A stretch of 33,135 nt of DNA from Angustibacter sp. Root456 (lineage in GTDB: Bacteria > Actinomycetota > Actinomycetes > Actinomycetales > Angustibacteraceae): the NCBI RefSeq assembly GCF_001426435.1, contig NZ_LMER01000015.1, forward strand, positions 417,017 to 450,151, read 5' to 3'. A program made the position numbers and the translations under genes. Numbering within the stretch: position 1 is the stretch's first letter; each line of letters opens with the position of its first letter. This document shows positions 19,080-27,850 of the stretch, piece by piece. The notes under the pieces are model-generated. The model worked only from the letters and a program-made list of their open reading frames with translations, did no database searches and was not told the DNA's origin.

Positions 19080-19130
19080 GTGCGGCCCCCGAGGGGTCAG
19101 GACGCTGGAGGTGACCGAGGAGGCGATGTC

Positions 19131-19508
19131 ATGACCACCGGTCCCGCTCCCACTCACCCCGGCTCAACCGACCACGCGCCCAGCAGTTGGCTCGTTCGCG
19201 CCTGGCTCGGGGTCGCGCTGGCACCCGTGTTCTTCATGCTCGCCTTCGCCGTCGGCGAGGGCGCCTACGCGGTGCTGGGCTACGCACCCGAGAACGCCGA
19301 CGCGCCGACCTGGGTGGTCGTCGTCACCTCGCTGCTGGTGCTGTTGGTCCTCGGTATCCCTTGCGCGGCAAGCGTTATCTACGGTCTGCGGTGCGTCCGT
19401 GCGGGAGACCGGCGGGGGCTGGCGCCCCTGGTGATCGCGTCCCTCGTCTGGGCGGGTGCGGTGGTGCTCACCGTCGTCTCCGAGGTGGGCAACGCCCTAC
19501 GTCGCTAA
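19131..19508 (+). CDS. Small three-helix membrane protein
   Basis: 125 residues. Hydrophilic start, then three hydrophobic segments: WLGVALAPVFFMLAFAVGEG, VVVVTSLLVLLVLGIPCAAS and LVIASLVWAGAVVLTVVSEV. The loop YGLRCVRAGDRRG between helices 2 and 3 is typical of small DUF4190/DUF4064-like actinobacterial membrane proteins. AGGAGG seven bases before the ATG sets the start. Function unknown. A DosR-like box upstream hints at stress control. Confidence 0.75.
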   Translation: MTTGPAPTHPGSTDHAPSSWLVRAWLGVALAPVFFMLAFAVGEGAYAVLGYAPENADAPTWVVVVTSLLVLLVLGIPCAASVIYGLRCVRAGDRRGLAPLVIASLVWAGAVVLTVVSEVGNALRR

Positions 19509-19570
19509 CCGCGCGGCGCTGGGCATCCTCGACGTCGGCGGGGGCACCCGACGCCGTCGAGACGCGGGTG

Positions 19571-20734
19571 TCAACGGGAGCGCAGCGCCTCTCCCATGCG
19601 CTCCAAGGTCTGCACCAGGACGGGCCGCGGCGTCGCGAAGGTGTACCGGACGAAGCCGGTGCCGGCGTCCCCGCACGCGCGGCCGTCGGTGAGGGCCACG
19701 CCGGCGTTGTCGAGGAAGAACTGGGCGGGATCGTCGAGGCCGAGCTCTCGGCAGTCCAGCCAGGCGAGGTAGGTGCCTTCCGGCGGCTCGTAGGAGACGC
19801 CGGGCAGCAGCGTCGTCACCAGCTCCGAGAGCAGGCCGCGGTTGGCGTCGAGGTACGCGAGCACCTGCCCGAGCCACGGGCCGCCGTCGGTGTAGGCCGC
19901 GGTGTTGGCGATGACGCCGAGGTTCGAGGCGCCGTGCTCGGGCAGCATGCCGACCGTCGCCCACTTTTCGGCGTCCGCGTCGTTGGACAGGATCAGCTGC
20001 GCGCACTTCAGGCCCGGCAGGTTCCACGCCTTCGACGCCGACGCCGCGGTCAGCGTGTGACCCGCCGCCGCGTCGTTGACCGAGGCGTAGGGCACGTGCC
20101 GGTGCCCGGAGAAGACCAGAGGGGCGTGGATCTCGTCGGAGAACACCCTGCCGCCGTGGCGCTCGACGACCTCGCAGATCGCCTCCATCTCCCCTCTGTC
20201 GAGCACGCGGCCGACGGGGTTGTGCGGGTTGCACAGGACGAGCAGGTTCCCGCCGGCCCGGAACGCGGCGTCCACGGCGTCGAGGTCGTAGACGTGGCGC
20301 CCGCCCTCGAGGAGCAGCGGCACCTGGATGACCTCGCGGCCCATCGCCGGCGGGATCGTCAGGAACGGCATGTACGCGGGCGTCGGCAGGATGACGGCAG
20401 AACCCGGAGCGCTGAAGTGCTCGATGGCGGCCTGGAGGCCAGCCAGGACGTCGGGGAGCGGTCGGATGCGCTCGGGCGGGACGTCCCAGCCGTACCTGGT
20501 GCGTGACCACTGCGCGTACGCGTCGGACATCTGCGTGCCCAGGGCGCTCGGCAGGTAGCCGAGGAGGCCGGCGTCGACCGCGGCGTGCAGCGCCTCGGTG
20601 ATCGGCGGCGCCGTGCCGAAGTCCATCTCGGCGACGAAGGCGCCGATCCGGTCCGGGTACATCGACCACTTGACTCCGCCGATCGCGCGCAGGCTCTCGA
20701 CCGTGATGGCGTCGAACTCGACGTCCTCGCTCAT
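19571..20734 (-). CDS. PLP-dependent aminotransferase/C-S lyase (MalY/PatB family)
   Basis: 387 residues. Class I/II aminotransferase fold with N-terminal VKWSMYPDRIGAFVAEMDFG (the W-x-MDF region of cystathionine beta-lyase PatB/MalY), NPHNPVGR, FSDEIHAPLVF with the cofactor-binding Asp, and ASASKAWNLPGLK with the PLP lysine Lys235. Members split C-S bonds of cystathionine or cysteine conjugates and release pyruvate, ammonia and a thiol. Some also regulate. The start at 20734 has a GAAGGG site. It lies downstream of the GAF-ANTAR pair on the same strand, separated by 134 bp containing GC palindromes. Confidence 0.9.
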   Translation of the reverse strand: MSEDVEFDAITVESLRAIGGVKWSMYPDRIGAFVAEMDFGTAPPITEALHAAVDAGLLGYLPSALGTQMSDAYAQWSRTRYGWDVPPERIRPLPDVLAGLQAAIEHFSAPGSAVILPTPAYMPFLTIPPAMGREVIQVPLLLEGGRHVYDLDAVDAAFRAGGNLLVLCNPHNPVGRVLDRGEMEAICEVVERHGGRVFSDEIHAPLVFSGHRHVPYASVNDAAAGHTLTAASASKAWNLPGLKCAQLILSNDADAEKWATVGMLPEHGASNLGVIANTAAYTDGGPWLGQVLAYLDANRGLLSELVTTLLPGVSYEPPEGTYLAWLDCRELGLDDPAQFFLDNAGVALTDGRACGDAGTGFVRYTFATPRPVLVQTLERMGEALRSR

Positions 20735-20868
20735 GTCACACCCTTCGTCCCGGCCGGGGGGTCCGGCGCAGTCACGTGGACCCTTGAGCCCACCCTGAGG
20801 GACGACGACGACATGCGCGCGCAGGCACACCGGCTCGGCCCAGCAACGCTCGGTCACGAGCTCACGGA

Positions 20869-21627
20869 CTACTCCGAGCGGGCTGCGTTGCGATCGGCCC
20901 GGGCGTGGTTGAGCACGAGGGCGGCGGGGAGGGCTCGGTCGACCACGGCCCGAGCGAGGTCGGTCAGCTTGAGGTTGTGATCTCGGGCGTACGTCCTGAG
21001 CGCCGCGTAGGCCGCCGCCATGTCGAGATCACCGTTGTACGACAGCACCCCCTTGGCCTGCTCGAGAACGACCCGGCTGTCCAGCGCGGTCTGCAGCTGC
21101 TCGTTGACGAGCGTCTTGTCGGCCGCAGCGCGGTCCTGGATCAGGGCGATCGTGGCGACGTCGGCCAGCGCTTGCGCGAGCCGCAGGTCGGACTCGTTCA
21201 GCGCGCCTGGCGTGGTGCCGAACAGGTTGAGGGCGCCAACGACGTTGTCGCGCAAGCGCATGGGCACCGCGTGCACGCTCGCCACACCGGCCTGCGCCGC
21301 GACGGACGCGAAGTCGGGCCAGCGCGAGGCGACGGCCGCCAGATCCGGGACGTGCACCGGCTGGCCGTCGAGGTAGCAGGTGTGACACGGGCCCTGGGCC
21401 CGCTGGGCTTGGAAGGCTTCGAGGTCCGCCACGCGTTCGGAGGACGCGGCAACGACGTGCAGGGCTCCACGCCGGTCCGCGAGCAGCAGCCCGACGGCGC
21501 TGACGTCGAGCAGGCTGGCGCACTCTGCGGCCAGGTCGGTGAGCAGCTCGTTGACGTCGCGACCCTGGGCGAGGCTGCCCGCCATCGACACGAAGGCGGC
21601 GACGATGTCGTCCTCGCGTGCGGTCAT
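20869..21627 (-). CDS. GAF-ANTAR transcription antitermination regulator
   Basis: 252 residues. A GAF domain (about 20-165) with QGPCHTCYLDGQPVHVPDL is followed by an ANTAR RNA-binding domain (about 178-235) with VVLEQAKGVLSYNGDLDMAA and AYAALRTYARDHNLKLTDLA. ANTAR proteins bind paired hexaloop RNA stems and prevent termination. The ATG overlaps the TGA of the upstream GAF-ANTAR gene (ATGA), so the two are made together. The ligand of the GAF domain is unknown. Confidence 0.9.
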   Translation of the reverse strand: MTAREDDIVAAFVSMAGSLAQGRDVNELLTDLAAECASLLDVSAVGLLLADRRGALHVVAASSERVADLEAFQAQRAQGPCHTCYLDGQPVHVPDLAAVASRWPDFASVAAQAGVASVHAVPMRLRDNVVGALNLFGTTPGALNESDLRLAQALADVATIALIQDRAAADKTLVNEQLQTALDSRVVLEQAKGVLSYNGDLDMAAAYAALRTYARDHNLKLTDLARAVVDRALPAALVLNHARADRNAARSE

Positions 21628-22381
21628 GCCGCACCGTCCGAGTGGCGCCCGGTCGCGGGCCCGTCGTCCTTGCTCAGCACGAGACGGCGGTTCAGGATCT
21701 GATGGGCCACCTGGCTGGCGGTGAGGTTGTGGGCGATGGCGTGCGCCCGCAGCCTGACCAGAGCATCCCCGGCAGTGACCTCGAGCGCGGCGACGATCAT
21801 CCCGGTCGCCTGGTACACCTCGACGCGTTCCAACGACGCCAGCTGGTCGTCACCTGCAGTCCCGTCAGCAGCCCCGCCGGAGTCCAGCACCGACGCCATC
21901 AGATCCAGCAGCGGCAGCCCCGCCAGCCCGGCGGCGACGACCCACCCGACAGCTCCCCGTCGTCGAGGGCTCCCTTGGCACGCCGATAGAGGTCGAGCGC
22001 GCCGATGGACGTGCTGGCGACAGCGATCGGGAGGGCGAACATGGCGTGGACGCCGTGGTCCAAGACCGCCTGGGTCAGCGCTGGCCAGCGGCGTTCGAGG
22101 GGGTCGTCGAGGTCGGGGACCAGCACCGGCGCGCGCAGCGACGCGGCGTCCAGGCACGGGCCTTCACCGTAGGTGAACTGCAGCTCGTCCAACGTGCGGC
22201 TCAGCTGGCTGCTGGATCCGAACGTCCCCTGCATCCTCCCGCCCCCGATGAAGGAGATGGAGGCACCATCGACTCCCAGAAGCTGGACGCAGGCAGCGCA
22301 CAGGCTGTCGGCGGCGGCGAGCGGCGTGGAGGCGTCAGTGACGGCGTCACCGAGCGCGTCTCTGAGCCGTTGCCTGTCCAC
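21624..22381 (-). pseudogene. GAF-ANTAR regulator interrupted by one frameshift
   Basis: The GTG at 22381 follows AGGAGG and opens a GAF domain (RLRDALGDAVTDASTPLAAA, GEGPCLDAA, GALDLYRRAKGALDDGELSG). In that frame the protein ends at 21899 with nonsense (SPPGWRGCRCWI). Shifting one base near 21940-21950 restores WVVAAGLAGLPLLDLMASVL, the GAF end, and an ANTAR domain (VEVYQATGMIVAALEVTAGDALVRL, then AHAIAHNLTASQVAHQIL) that reaches the coupled stop at 21624. One missing G in the run CGGGTGGG would explain it. True mutation and sequencing error are equally possible. If intact, it is about 252 aa and coupled to the next GAF-ANTAR gene. Confidence 0.8.
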
Positions 22382-22686
22382 CCGACCTCCTCGGCACCAT
22401 GACGGTGCGGACGAGTCCATCCTGCCACCGTTCAGCCGAACGCTCGGGAGTGATTCGCTGGCGCGGGCCGGTCACGGCGACTACCGTCGAGAGCGCACGC
22501 GCGGTGCGTGCCCGTCCAGACCTTGCGCGGCGCCGAGAGGCGGCCCATCGGCCTGCCTCCACGCCCCAGGATGGACAGACTGATGCACTCAGCCAGGCAC
22601 CCTTCCCCACGTTCGGCGGCCTTCGGGTCGCGACCGTGCTGCGCAACGACCCCCCACCCCACGGGGAACCGCAGCGCTGGTGTCGG
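22382..22686. other. Divergent intergenic stretch, no supported gene
   Basis: Lies between the GAF-ANTAR gene (minus) and the SpoIIE phosphatase (plus). The plus frame stays open back to an ATG at 22399, but its translation is Arg/Ser-rich without domain character and would overlap the promoter, so I treat it as leader. No clear operator was seen. Confidence 0.5.
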
Positions 22687-23970
22687 ATGCGATGGTCTGA
22701 CTGGTGGTCTGACGGACGCGCAGCCGCGGGGCAGACGGTGACTCCCCTGCAGGCTCAGGTGGCGTCGCTTCGCAAGCGCCATTCGCGCGGCGCCTCCCTG
22801 CACCTGCGTGCCCTGCTCGACGCCGTGGCAGCCGTGCCACCCGCCGAAGGCGTGGACGCACTGGCCCAGGAGCTGTCGGTCCGGATCGACGCGTCCGAGG
22901 TGAGCATGCTGATCGCGGACAACAGCGGGCTCACCCTCGCGCGCCTCGCCCGCCGGACGGCGCCCGGGAAGTCCCGGCCGCTGCGGGCCGCTGGCGAGCA
23001 GGTTCTGATTGCCGAGTCTGCGGCCGGCACGGCGCTGGTGACGCAGCAGCCCCAGGTCAGCAGCGACTGTGACGGCGTGTGGGTGCACGTTCCGGTCAGC
23101 GAGCGGGGCGAGGCGCTCGGCGTGCTGGAGCTGGCGCTCGCCGACGTCCCCAGCACGGAGATCCTGGACTACCTGAGCCTGGCCGGTCAGGTGCTGGCCT
23201 TCGTGGTCATCGCTGACCGGCGGTTCAGCGACCTGTACGAGATCGGGCAGCGCCGCACCCGGCTGACCTTGGAAGCCGAGATCCAACGCCGGCTCCTGCC
23301 TGCCTCCTACGCCTGCGAGGGGCCGCAGTTCGCGCTCGCAGGGTGGCTCGTCCCGGCCAACGAAGCCGGCGGGGACACGTTCGACTACATGGTCGACCGC
23401 GACCGGTTGCACCTGTCGATCACCGACGCCATGGGCCACGGCGTCCCCGCAGCGCAGCTCGCCACCTTGGCCGTCGGCAGCCTGCGCAACAGCCGCCGGC
23501 GTGGCCTCGGGCTCCGCGAGCAGGCACAGGTGGCGAGCGCGCACATCGCCCAGCACGCCGCATCCGACCAGTTCGTGACGGCACTGCTGGGGAGCATCGA
23601 CCTGCGGACCGGCTTGCTGGAGATGGTGAACGCTGGGCACATGAACCCTCTCCTCGTGAGGGATGGGGGCGTCCGCGAGCTTCCTCTCGCCCCGGGGCTC
23701 GTCCTTGGCGTCTTCCCTGACGTGAGGTACGAGGCCCAGCGCGTCCGGCTCCAGCCCGGCGACCGGCTCGCATTCGTCACTGACGGCATGTCGGAGCGCG
23801 ACGCTGCGGCGGCTGAGATCGAGACGTTGCTCGGCACCCTGTCGCACCTGCACCCTCGCCAGACCGTGCAGGTCCTGACCGGCGCCGTCCTGCACGTGAC
23901 CGGAGGTGCAGTGCGCGATGACGCGACAGTCCTGATCGTCGACTGGTACGGGGACCAGATCGACCAGTAG
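22687..23970 (+). CDS. GAF-SpoIIE (PP2C-type) serine phosphatase
   Basis: 427 residues from the ATG at 22687 (GTG at 22738 is an alternative). A GAF-like sensor about 40-195 (AQELSVRIDASEVSMLIADNS) is followed by a helical linker QRRTRLTLEAEIQRRLLPAS, typical before RsbU domains. A SpoIIE PP2C domain about 220-425 has AGGDTFDYM, DAMGHGVPAA, NAGHMNPLLVRDG, FVTDGMSERD and DDATVLIVD, so the metal-binding aspartates are intact. It would dephosphorylate an anti-anti-sigma factor in a partner-switching pathway, though none is encoded nearby. Confidence 0.88.
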   Translation: MRWSDWWSDGRAAAGQTVTPLQAQVASLRKRHSRGASLHLRALLDAVAAVPPAEGVDALAQELSVRIDASEVSMLIADNSGLTLARLARRTAPGKSRPLRAAGEQVLIAESAAGTALVTQQPQVSSDCDGVWVHVPVSERGEALGVLELALADVPSTEILDYLSLAGQVLAFVVIADRRFSDLYEIGQRRTRLTLEAEIQRRLLPASYACEGPQFALAGWLVPANEAGGDTFDYMVDRDRLHLSITDAMGHGVPAAQLATLAVGSLRNSRRRGLGLREQAQVASAHIAQHAASDQFVTALLGSIDLRTGLLEMVNAGHMNPLLVRDGGVRELPLAPGLVLGVFPDVRYEAQRVRLQPGDRLAFVTDGMSERDAAAAEIETLLGTLSHLHPRQTVQVLTGAVLHVTGGAVRDDATVLIVDWYGDQIDQ

Positions 23971-24057
23971 GGCTGCGGACGGTCAAGTCGCCCATGGCTC
24001 GCGCCGACGGGTTGGTAGGCCTCGGTCTTCCATCCACAGGAGCGCACCATCCCCGCC

Positions 24058-25440
24058 ATGTTGAGCCTTCCCTCCTCGCTGCTCGCGCGCATCCTGATCG
24101 GTGTCACGGCCGTGACCGTGCCCGCGGCCGGGGTGGTGACCTACTCGCACCTGCACGGGTCGACGTCGAGCCCGGACGCCGCTACGGCCCCGGAGCGAAC
24201 ACCCGCACCCGCCCCATCTGCCCCCAGCTCCGCGCCGGTCACGCCGGCCGCACCGTCGCCGCTCATCACCCCTGCGGCGCCGCCTGACACTGCCGCGTCC
24301 CGCCGCAGCACTGCGCCGTCTCCCCTCAGCGCTGCGTTCTTCGGGCGCAGCACTGCGCCGTCCCCGGCAGTGCCGCGCAGGGTCTCTCTGCCCGTGGACG
24401 CCCCACGTGCGGCACCGGTCAAGCTGCCGCCAGCCCCGGTGGTGGCCCCGACGCCGTCTGCGCCCCCGGTACCGCCGGTGGTGGAGCAGCCGCCGGCTCC
24501 GTCAGTGCCGGCGTTCTCCGCGGCGGCTGTCCCCTCGGACGTTCACGCCAAGCTCGTCGAGTACGCCTCCAAGGGACTGCTCGCCTACGACGGCAACGAC
24601 ACGTTCAGGCCGGAGCAGATGATCACCCGGATAGATTTCGCGACCGTCCTCGTCGACGTGCTGGACCTGTCGCCCCCGGAGACGGTGACCGGGTCGTACT
24701 CCGACGTGCCGACCGAGGCCTTCGCGGGACCGGCGATCGACGCGATGACGAAAGCCGGCCTCATCAAGGGCATCGACGGCAGTCGCTTCGCGCCCGCCGC
24801 GACCATCAACCGGTCCGAACTGGCGGTACTGCTGGCGAAGGGACTGAACCTGCCGTCGGCGCCACCGGCGCAGCCCACGTTCACCGACGTCCCCACCGTC
24901 AACTACGCCTACGCCGCGATCGAGTCCGTCGCCCAGGCCGGGCTGATGAGTGGTCTGAGCGACGGTGAGTTCCGGCCCGACAAGGCAGTCACCCGTGCGC
25001 AGCTCGCCGTCACCCTGGTGCGAGCGCTCTCCCTGCCGGTCGACGACACGGTCACCTCACCGTTTGTCGACGTGCCCGACGACTCCTACAGCAGCCTCTA
25101 CGTTGTCGCAGCAGTCAGCGCCGGGCTGCTGCGGCCGGTCGACGCGACCCACTTCGACCCCACCGGCGGGGTCAGTCGCGCCGTCGCCGCGCTGCTGTTC
25201 ACCAAGGGTCTGGGGCTGCCGGTGCCGTCGACCACCAGCTCGCCGTTCGCTGACGTGACGAGCCAGTACTACGCCGGGCAGGCGATCGAGGCAGTGGTGG
25301 ACGCCGGGTTGATGAAGCCGGCCAGCAGCGACGTGTTCAACCCGGCGACGGTCCTCACGCTGCCGCAGGAATCGACCCTGTTCGACGGTGCGATGAAGTT
25401 CGCAGCGGCCGGAATGCCGGCACCCGACCCCGCCCCGTAA
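24058..25440 (+). CDS. Secreted SLH-repeat surface protein
   Basis: 460 residues. N-terminal signal or anchor helix (LLARILIGVTAVTVPAAGVV), then a Pro/Ala/Ser-rich stalk (about 35-155), then five SLH-type repeats of about 50 residues (from about 165). Landmarks are DTFRPEQMITRIDFA, SRFAPAATINRSELA, GEFRPDKAVTRAQLA, THFDPTGGVSRAVAA and DVFNPATVLTLPQES, each followed by a conserved leucine helix, and YSDV/FTDV/FVDV/FADV starts. Three SLH repeats normally bind pyruvylated wall polysaccharide; the TRAE-type signature is partly kept here. Convergent with the PfkB gene. The stalk carries a 17-bp direct repeat. Confidence 0.88.
   Translation: MLSLPSSLLARILIGVTAVTVPAAGVVTYSHLHGSTSSPDAATAPERTPAPAPSAPSSAPVTPAAPSPLITPAAPPDTAASRRSTAPSPLSAAFFGRSTAPSPAVPRRVSLPVDAPRAAPVKLPPAPVVAPTPSAPPVPPVVEQPPAPSVPAFSAAAVPSDVHAKLVEYASKGLLAYDGNDTFRPEQMITRIDFATVLVDVLDLSPPETVTGSYSDVPTEAFAGPAIDAMTKAGLIKGIDGSRFAPAATINRSELAVLLAKGLNLPSAPPAQPTFTDVPTVNYAYAAIESVAQAGLMSGLSDGEFRPDKAVTRAQLAVTLVRALSLPVDDTVTSPFVDVPDDSYSSLYVVAAVSAGLLRPVDATHFDPTGGVSRAVAALLFTKGLGLPVPSTTSSPFADVTSQYYAGQAIEAVVDAGLMKPASSDVFNPATVLTLPQESTLFDGAMKFAAAGMPAPDPAP
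24304..24362 (+). repeat. 17-bp direct repeat inside the SLH stalk
   Basis: CGCAGCACTGCGCCGTC occurs at 24304-24320 and 24346-24362, both in frame and encoding RSTAPS. It probably arose by duplication within the Pro/Ser stalk. Confidence 0.8.
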
Positions 25441-25509
25441 GGGGAGGTGCCAGCTCTTCGGGCGCGGGTTCTCACAGCTCGCCACGCCCACGCCTCGGCA
25501 GTGGTGCGC

Positions 25510-26460
25510 TCAGGCCAGCTGCTCGTGACGGACGTTCGCCACCATGGCCCGCACCGCACCCTCGAACCGCTCGCCGCTCTCGCCCGAGACGTGCGCTGCC
25601 GCGGCCGCGAGCCCGAGTGACACAGGGTCGGTGCCCGTCCACCGCGGCGACGCGAGCGCGGCGCAGTAGCCGGCGACGAACGCGTCCCCGGCACCCACCG
25701 CCACGGCCGCCCGTGACACCGCGCTCCAGGAGCGGCAGAGCTCGCCGTCGACGAGGTGGAGCACGCCGTCCGCGCCCAGGCTGACCACGGGGTCCTCGAC
25801 ACCAGCCGCGCTCATCGCCCGCACCGCTGCGATGCCTTGGGCCCGAACAGGATGCTCGGAGGAGTCCGGCACTAGGGCCGCGGCCTCGTCCTCGTTGGGC
25901 TTCGCCATGCGGATCAGGCCGGTCTCCACCACCGCCCTCAGGGCATCGCCCTGGACGTCCGCCACGATGCGCACTCCCCTGCCCGCGAGGCTCCGGGCGG
26001 CCTGGGCCCAGATCTGCGACCGGATGGGCGGCGGCGCTGCACCGTTGAAGCTCACCACGTCCCCCGCCTCGACGTCGGCCAGCAACCGGTCGACCAACGC
26101 GTCGGCGTCGTCATCCACCGCCGTCGCGAGCCGCGCACCCGTCATGTGGCTGGCCGGAGCGCCGGTGGAGGCCACCGACAAGGTGAGGTTCCGCCGGGTC
26201 TCGCCGTCCACGTCGACCAGCACCGGTCGCACGCCGTCCGCCTCGACCAGCCGCGCGAACTCTGGAGCGTCGTCGGCCCCCACGAGCGAGTACGCGGTGG
26301 TGGTCACCCCCAGGCACGACGCGACGCGGGCGACGTTGAGCCCCTTGCCTGCGGCCGCGACCGTCCAGCTCAGGACGGAGCCGACCCCTCCGGGGATGAC
26401 CTCGTCGACGGTCACGTGATGGTCGAACCCCGGGCTCAGGGTCACCGTGCGAAGGGTCAT
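25510..26460 (-). CDS. PfkB/1-phosphofructokinase-like sugar kinase
   Basis: 316 residues of the ribokinase/PfkB superfamily, closest in layout to FruK/LacC. AGKGLNVARVASCLG (GKGLNVAR 38-45) is the N-terminal signature, and GAGDAFVAGYC (256-266) is the C-terminal signature with catalytic Asp259. The opening SPGFDHHVTVDE replaces the usual NPALD, so the sugar specificity may differ. Its ATG overlaps the DeoR-type gene stop by 4 bases (ATGA). Being the last gene of a TrkA/RyR-TIR-sensor operon and not next to a fructose transporter, it may act on a sugar-phosphate or nucleoside-derived signal rather than in glycolysis (inference). Confidence 0.85.
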   Translation of the reverse strand: MTLRTVTLSPGFDHHVTVDEVIPGGVGSVLSWTVAAAGKGLNVARVASCLGVTTTAYSLVGADDAPEFARLVEADGVRPVLVDVDGETRRNLTLSVASTGAPASHMTGARLATAVDDDADALVDRLLADVEAGDVVSFNGAAPPPIRSQIWAQAARSLAGRGVRIVADVQGDALRAVVETGLIRMAKPNEDEAAALVPDSSEHPVRAQGIAAVRAMSAAGVEDPVVSLGADGVLHLVDGELCRSWSAVSRAAVAVGAGDAFVAGYCAALASPRWTGTDPVSLGLAAAAAHVSGESGERFEGAVRAMVANVRHEQLA

Positions 26461-27497
26461 TCCCGCACCTCGGTGATGACGCCGGACAGCACCAGCTCGT
26501 CGAGCCGCTGGAGGACGTGCGGCGGCAGGACGTTGGTCAGGAGCGTGAAGGGCTCCTTCCAGTCGGCGATCTTCACGTGCAGGGAGATCCCGGCCTTGGA
26601 GCTGTCCGCCACCACGAACGGGGCGCGGGAGTGCTCGAGCACGAAGCGCTTGAAGCCCAGCTCGGCGTCGGAACCCATGGTGATGCCGGTCTCCAGGTCG
26701 AAGCCGTTGCCACCCACGAAGCCGAAGTCGATCGGCTTGTCACCGCCGCCGAGCTCGTCCAGCAGCTCCTCGACCTCGCGCCCGACCTTGTCGCCCCAGG
26801 TCGTGGCGTGGGTGTTGGGTCGCACCACGCCACCGACCAGGTGCAGGGCGACCAGCGCCGTGTCGTCGGTCCAGCCGAGCGTGGTCATGAACTCGCTGAT
26901 CACCTGGGCGCTCGTGAGTGAGTTGGTCACGATCGTGATGTCCTCGAGGTCACCCGCCTCGACCGCGGCCAGCATGCTCTCCACGATCGGCAAGGTGGTC
27001 GAGCCGCCGTCGACCGCCACGACCGACCCGTCGGTCACCAGCGCAGCGGCGTACCGCGCGATCAGCGCCTTGGCGACCTGGTTGCGCTCGCGCTTGACCG
27101 CGATGTTCTCTTCCACCACGAACAGACCCTCGGCGGTCTCGCTGAGACCGGGCGCGCAGCCGTTGGCGCGTGCATCATCGAGCAACGCCTCGAACTGCCG
27201 CCTGGTCAGCCCGTCGAAGACGCCCGGCGAGGTCTCCGTCAGGCGCGCCAAGAGGTCACGGCGCGCGATCGGCAGCGCCGGGTTGGGTCGTTGGCAGATG
27301 TAGTCGAGCACCGCCACACCGAACGTCGAGAGCATCCGCCGCTGGGCGTCGGCGAGCGCCGAGAAGTCCACCTCCGACGCGTGGACGGTAAAGGCCGGTA
27401 GCGCGCCCGGGGTTGCTCCCGGCGGCGGTGGCACTCGCTGCTCGGGCGCCGGCATCCGGCTGAGGATGGGAGCCAGCAAAGGGGCCGGGTCGCGCAC
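26457..27497 (-). CDS. DeoR-type sugar-phosphate sensor half of a TIR fusion
   Basis: 346 residues from the GTG at 27497, but the true N-terminus probably lies upstream in the TIR domain. Residues 165-345 form a DeoR/GlpR effector domain (DeoRC): KRERNQVAKALIARYAA, AVDGGSTTLP, ITIVTNSLTSAQV, LVGGVV and VVADSSKAGIS. Before it is a helical region (about 50-110, RRQFEALLDDARANG) that might be a degenerate winged-helix. The reading frame continues upstream as QWLDCPRDQL and LLAPILSRM, which is the expected end of the TIR domain, so the two ORFs were one gene. The stop overlaps the PfkB start. Confidence 0.85.
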   Translation of the reverse strand: MRDPAPLLAPILSRMPAPEQRVPPPPGATPGALPAFTVHASEVDFSALADAQRRMLSTFGVAVLDYICQRPNPALPIARRDLLARLTETSPGVFDGLTRRQFEALLDDARANGCAPGLSETAEGLFVVEENIAVKRERNQVAKALIARYAAALVTDGSVVAVDGGSTTLPIVESMLAAVEAGDLEDITIVTNSLTSAQVISEFMTTLGWTDDTALVALHLVGGVVRPNTHATTWGDKVGREVEELLDELGGGDKPIDFGFVGGNGFDLETGITMGSDAELGFKRFVLEHSRAPFVVADSSKAGISLHVKIADWKEPFTLLTNVLPPHVLQRLDELVLSGVITEVRE

Positions 27498-27850
27498 GAG
27501 CTGGTCGCGCGGGCAGTCGAGCCACTGAGCATGCTGGCGAAGTACGCGAGGCCGTCGGACAGCTCGACGGGCTCCAACCTGACCACGAAGAGCTGTTTGC
27601 CGTCCGCCGCAAGTCGCTCCACCTCGCGCAGCACGTGCGGGGACGCGTTGGACTGCTCGCTCAGGACGAGCAGCCCGCAGTCGCAGTCGCGGATCGCGCT
27701 GATGATCGCCTCGGGGTAGCTGAGTCCGGCCGGGACGTCCCGGGGGGCCATCCAGACTGAGCGGCCCGACGCCTCCACCTGCTCGCGGACGATGTCCGCG
27801 GCCTCACGGTCGGCCGACGAATACGACACGAACATCTTCTGCGCTGTCAC
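27239..27850 (-). CDS. TIR-domain half of a TIR-DeoR fusion (frameshifted after about residue 108)
   Basis: GTG start at 27850 overlaps the RyR gene stop (GTGA). Residues 4-108 form a TIR_2 domain: MFVSYSSADREAADIV, BB-loop region WMAPRDVPAGLSYPEAI, GLLVLSEQSNASPHVLREVE with Glu76 at the usual NADase glutamate, and LFVVRLEP. After YFASML (about 27527) the frame becomes low-complexity nonsense to 27239, while the other frame continues with a TIR-like end. A missing base around 27527 explains this. Catalytic Glu is kept, so NAD cleavage or cyclic-ADPR signalling is possible (inference). Confidence 0.82.
   Translation of the reverse strand: MTAQKMFVSYSSADREAADIVREQVEASGRSVWMAPRDVPAGLSYPEAIISAIRDCDCGLLVLSEQSNASPHVLREVERLAADGKQLFVVRLEPVELSDGLAYFASMLSGSTARATSSCATRPLCWLPSSAGCRRPSSECHRRREQPRARYRPLPSTRRRWTSRRSPTPSGGCSRRSVWRCSTTSANDPTRRCRSRAVTSWRA

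Noticed and set aside
20772-20800. GTGGACCCTTGAGCCCAC as another DosR box before the PatB-like gene
   Set aside because: The half-sites need an extra base in the spacer and have too many mismatches to the core.
22432-23895. 487-codon minus-strand frame
   Set aside because: Shadow of the SpoIIE phosphatase, which has all PP2C motifs on the plus strand.
27515-27540. Programmed ribosomal frameshift in the TIR-DeoR gene
   Set aside because: No slippery heptamer or clear downstream stem at the junction; a simple missing base explains it better.
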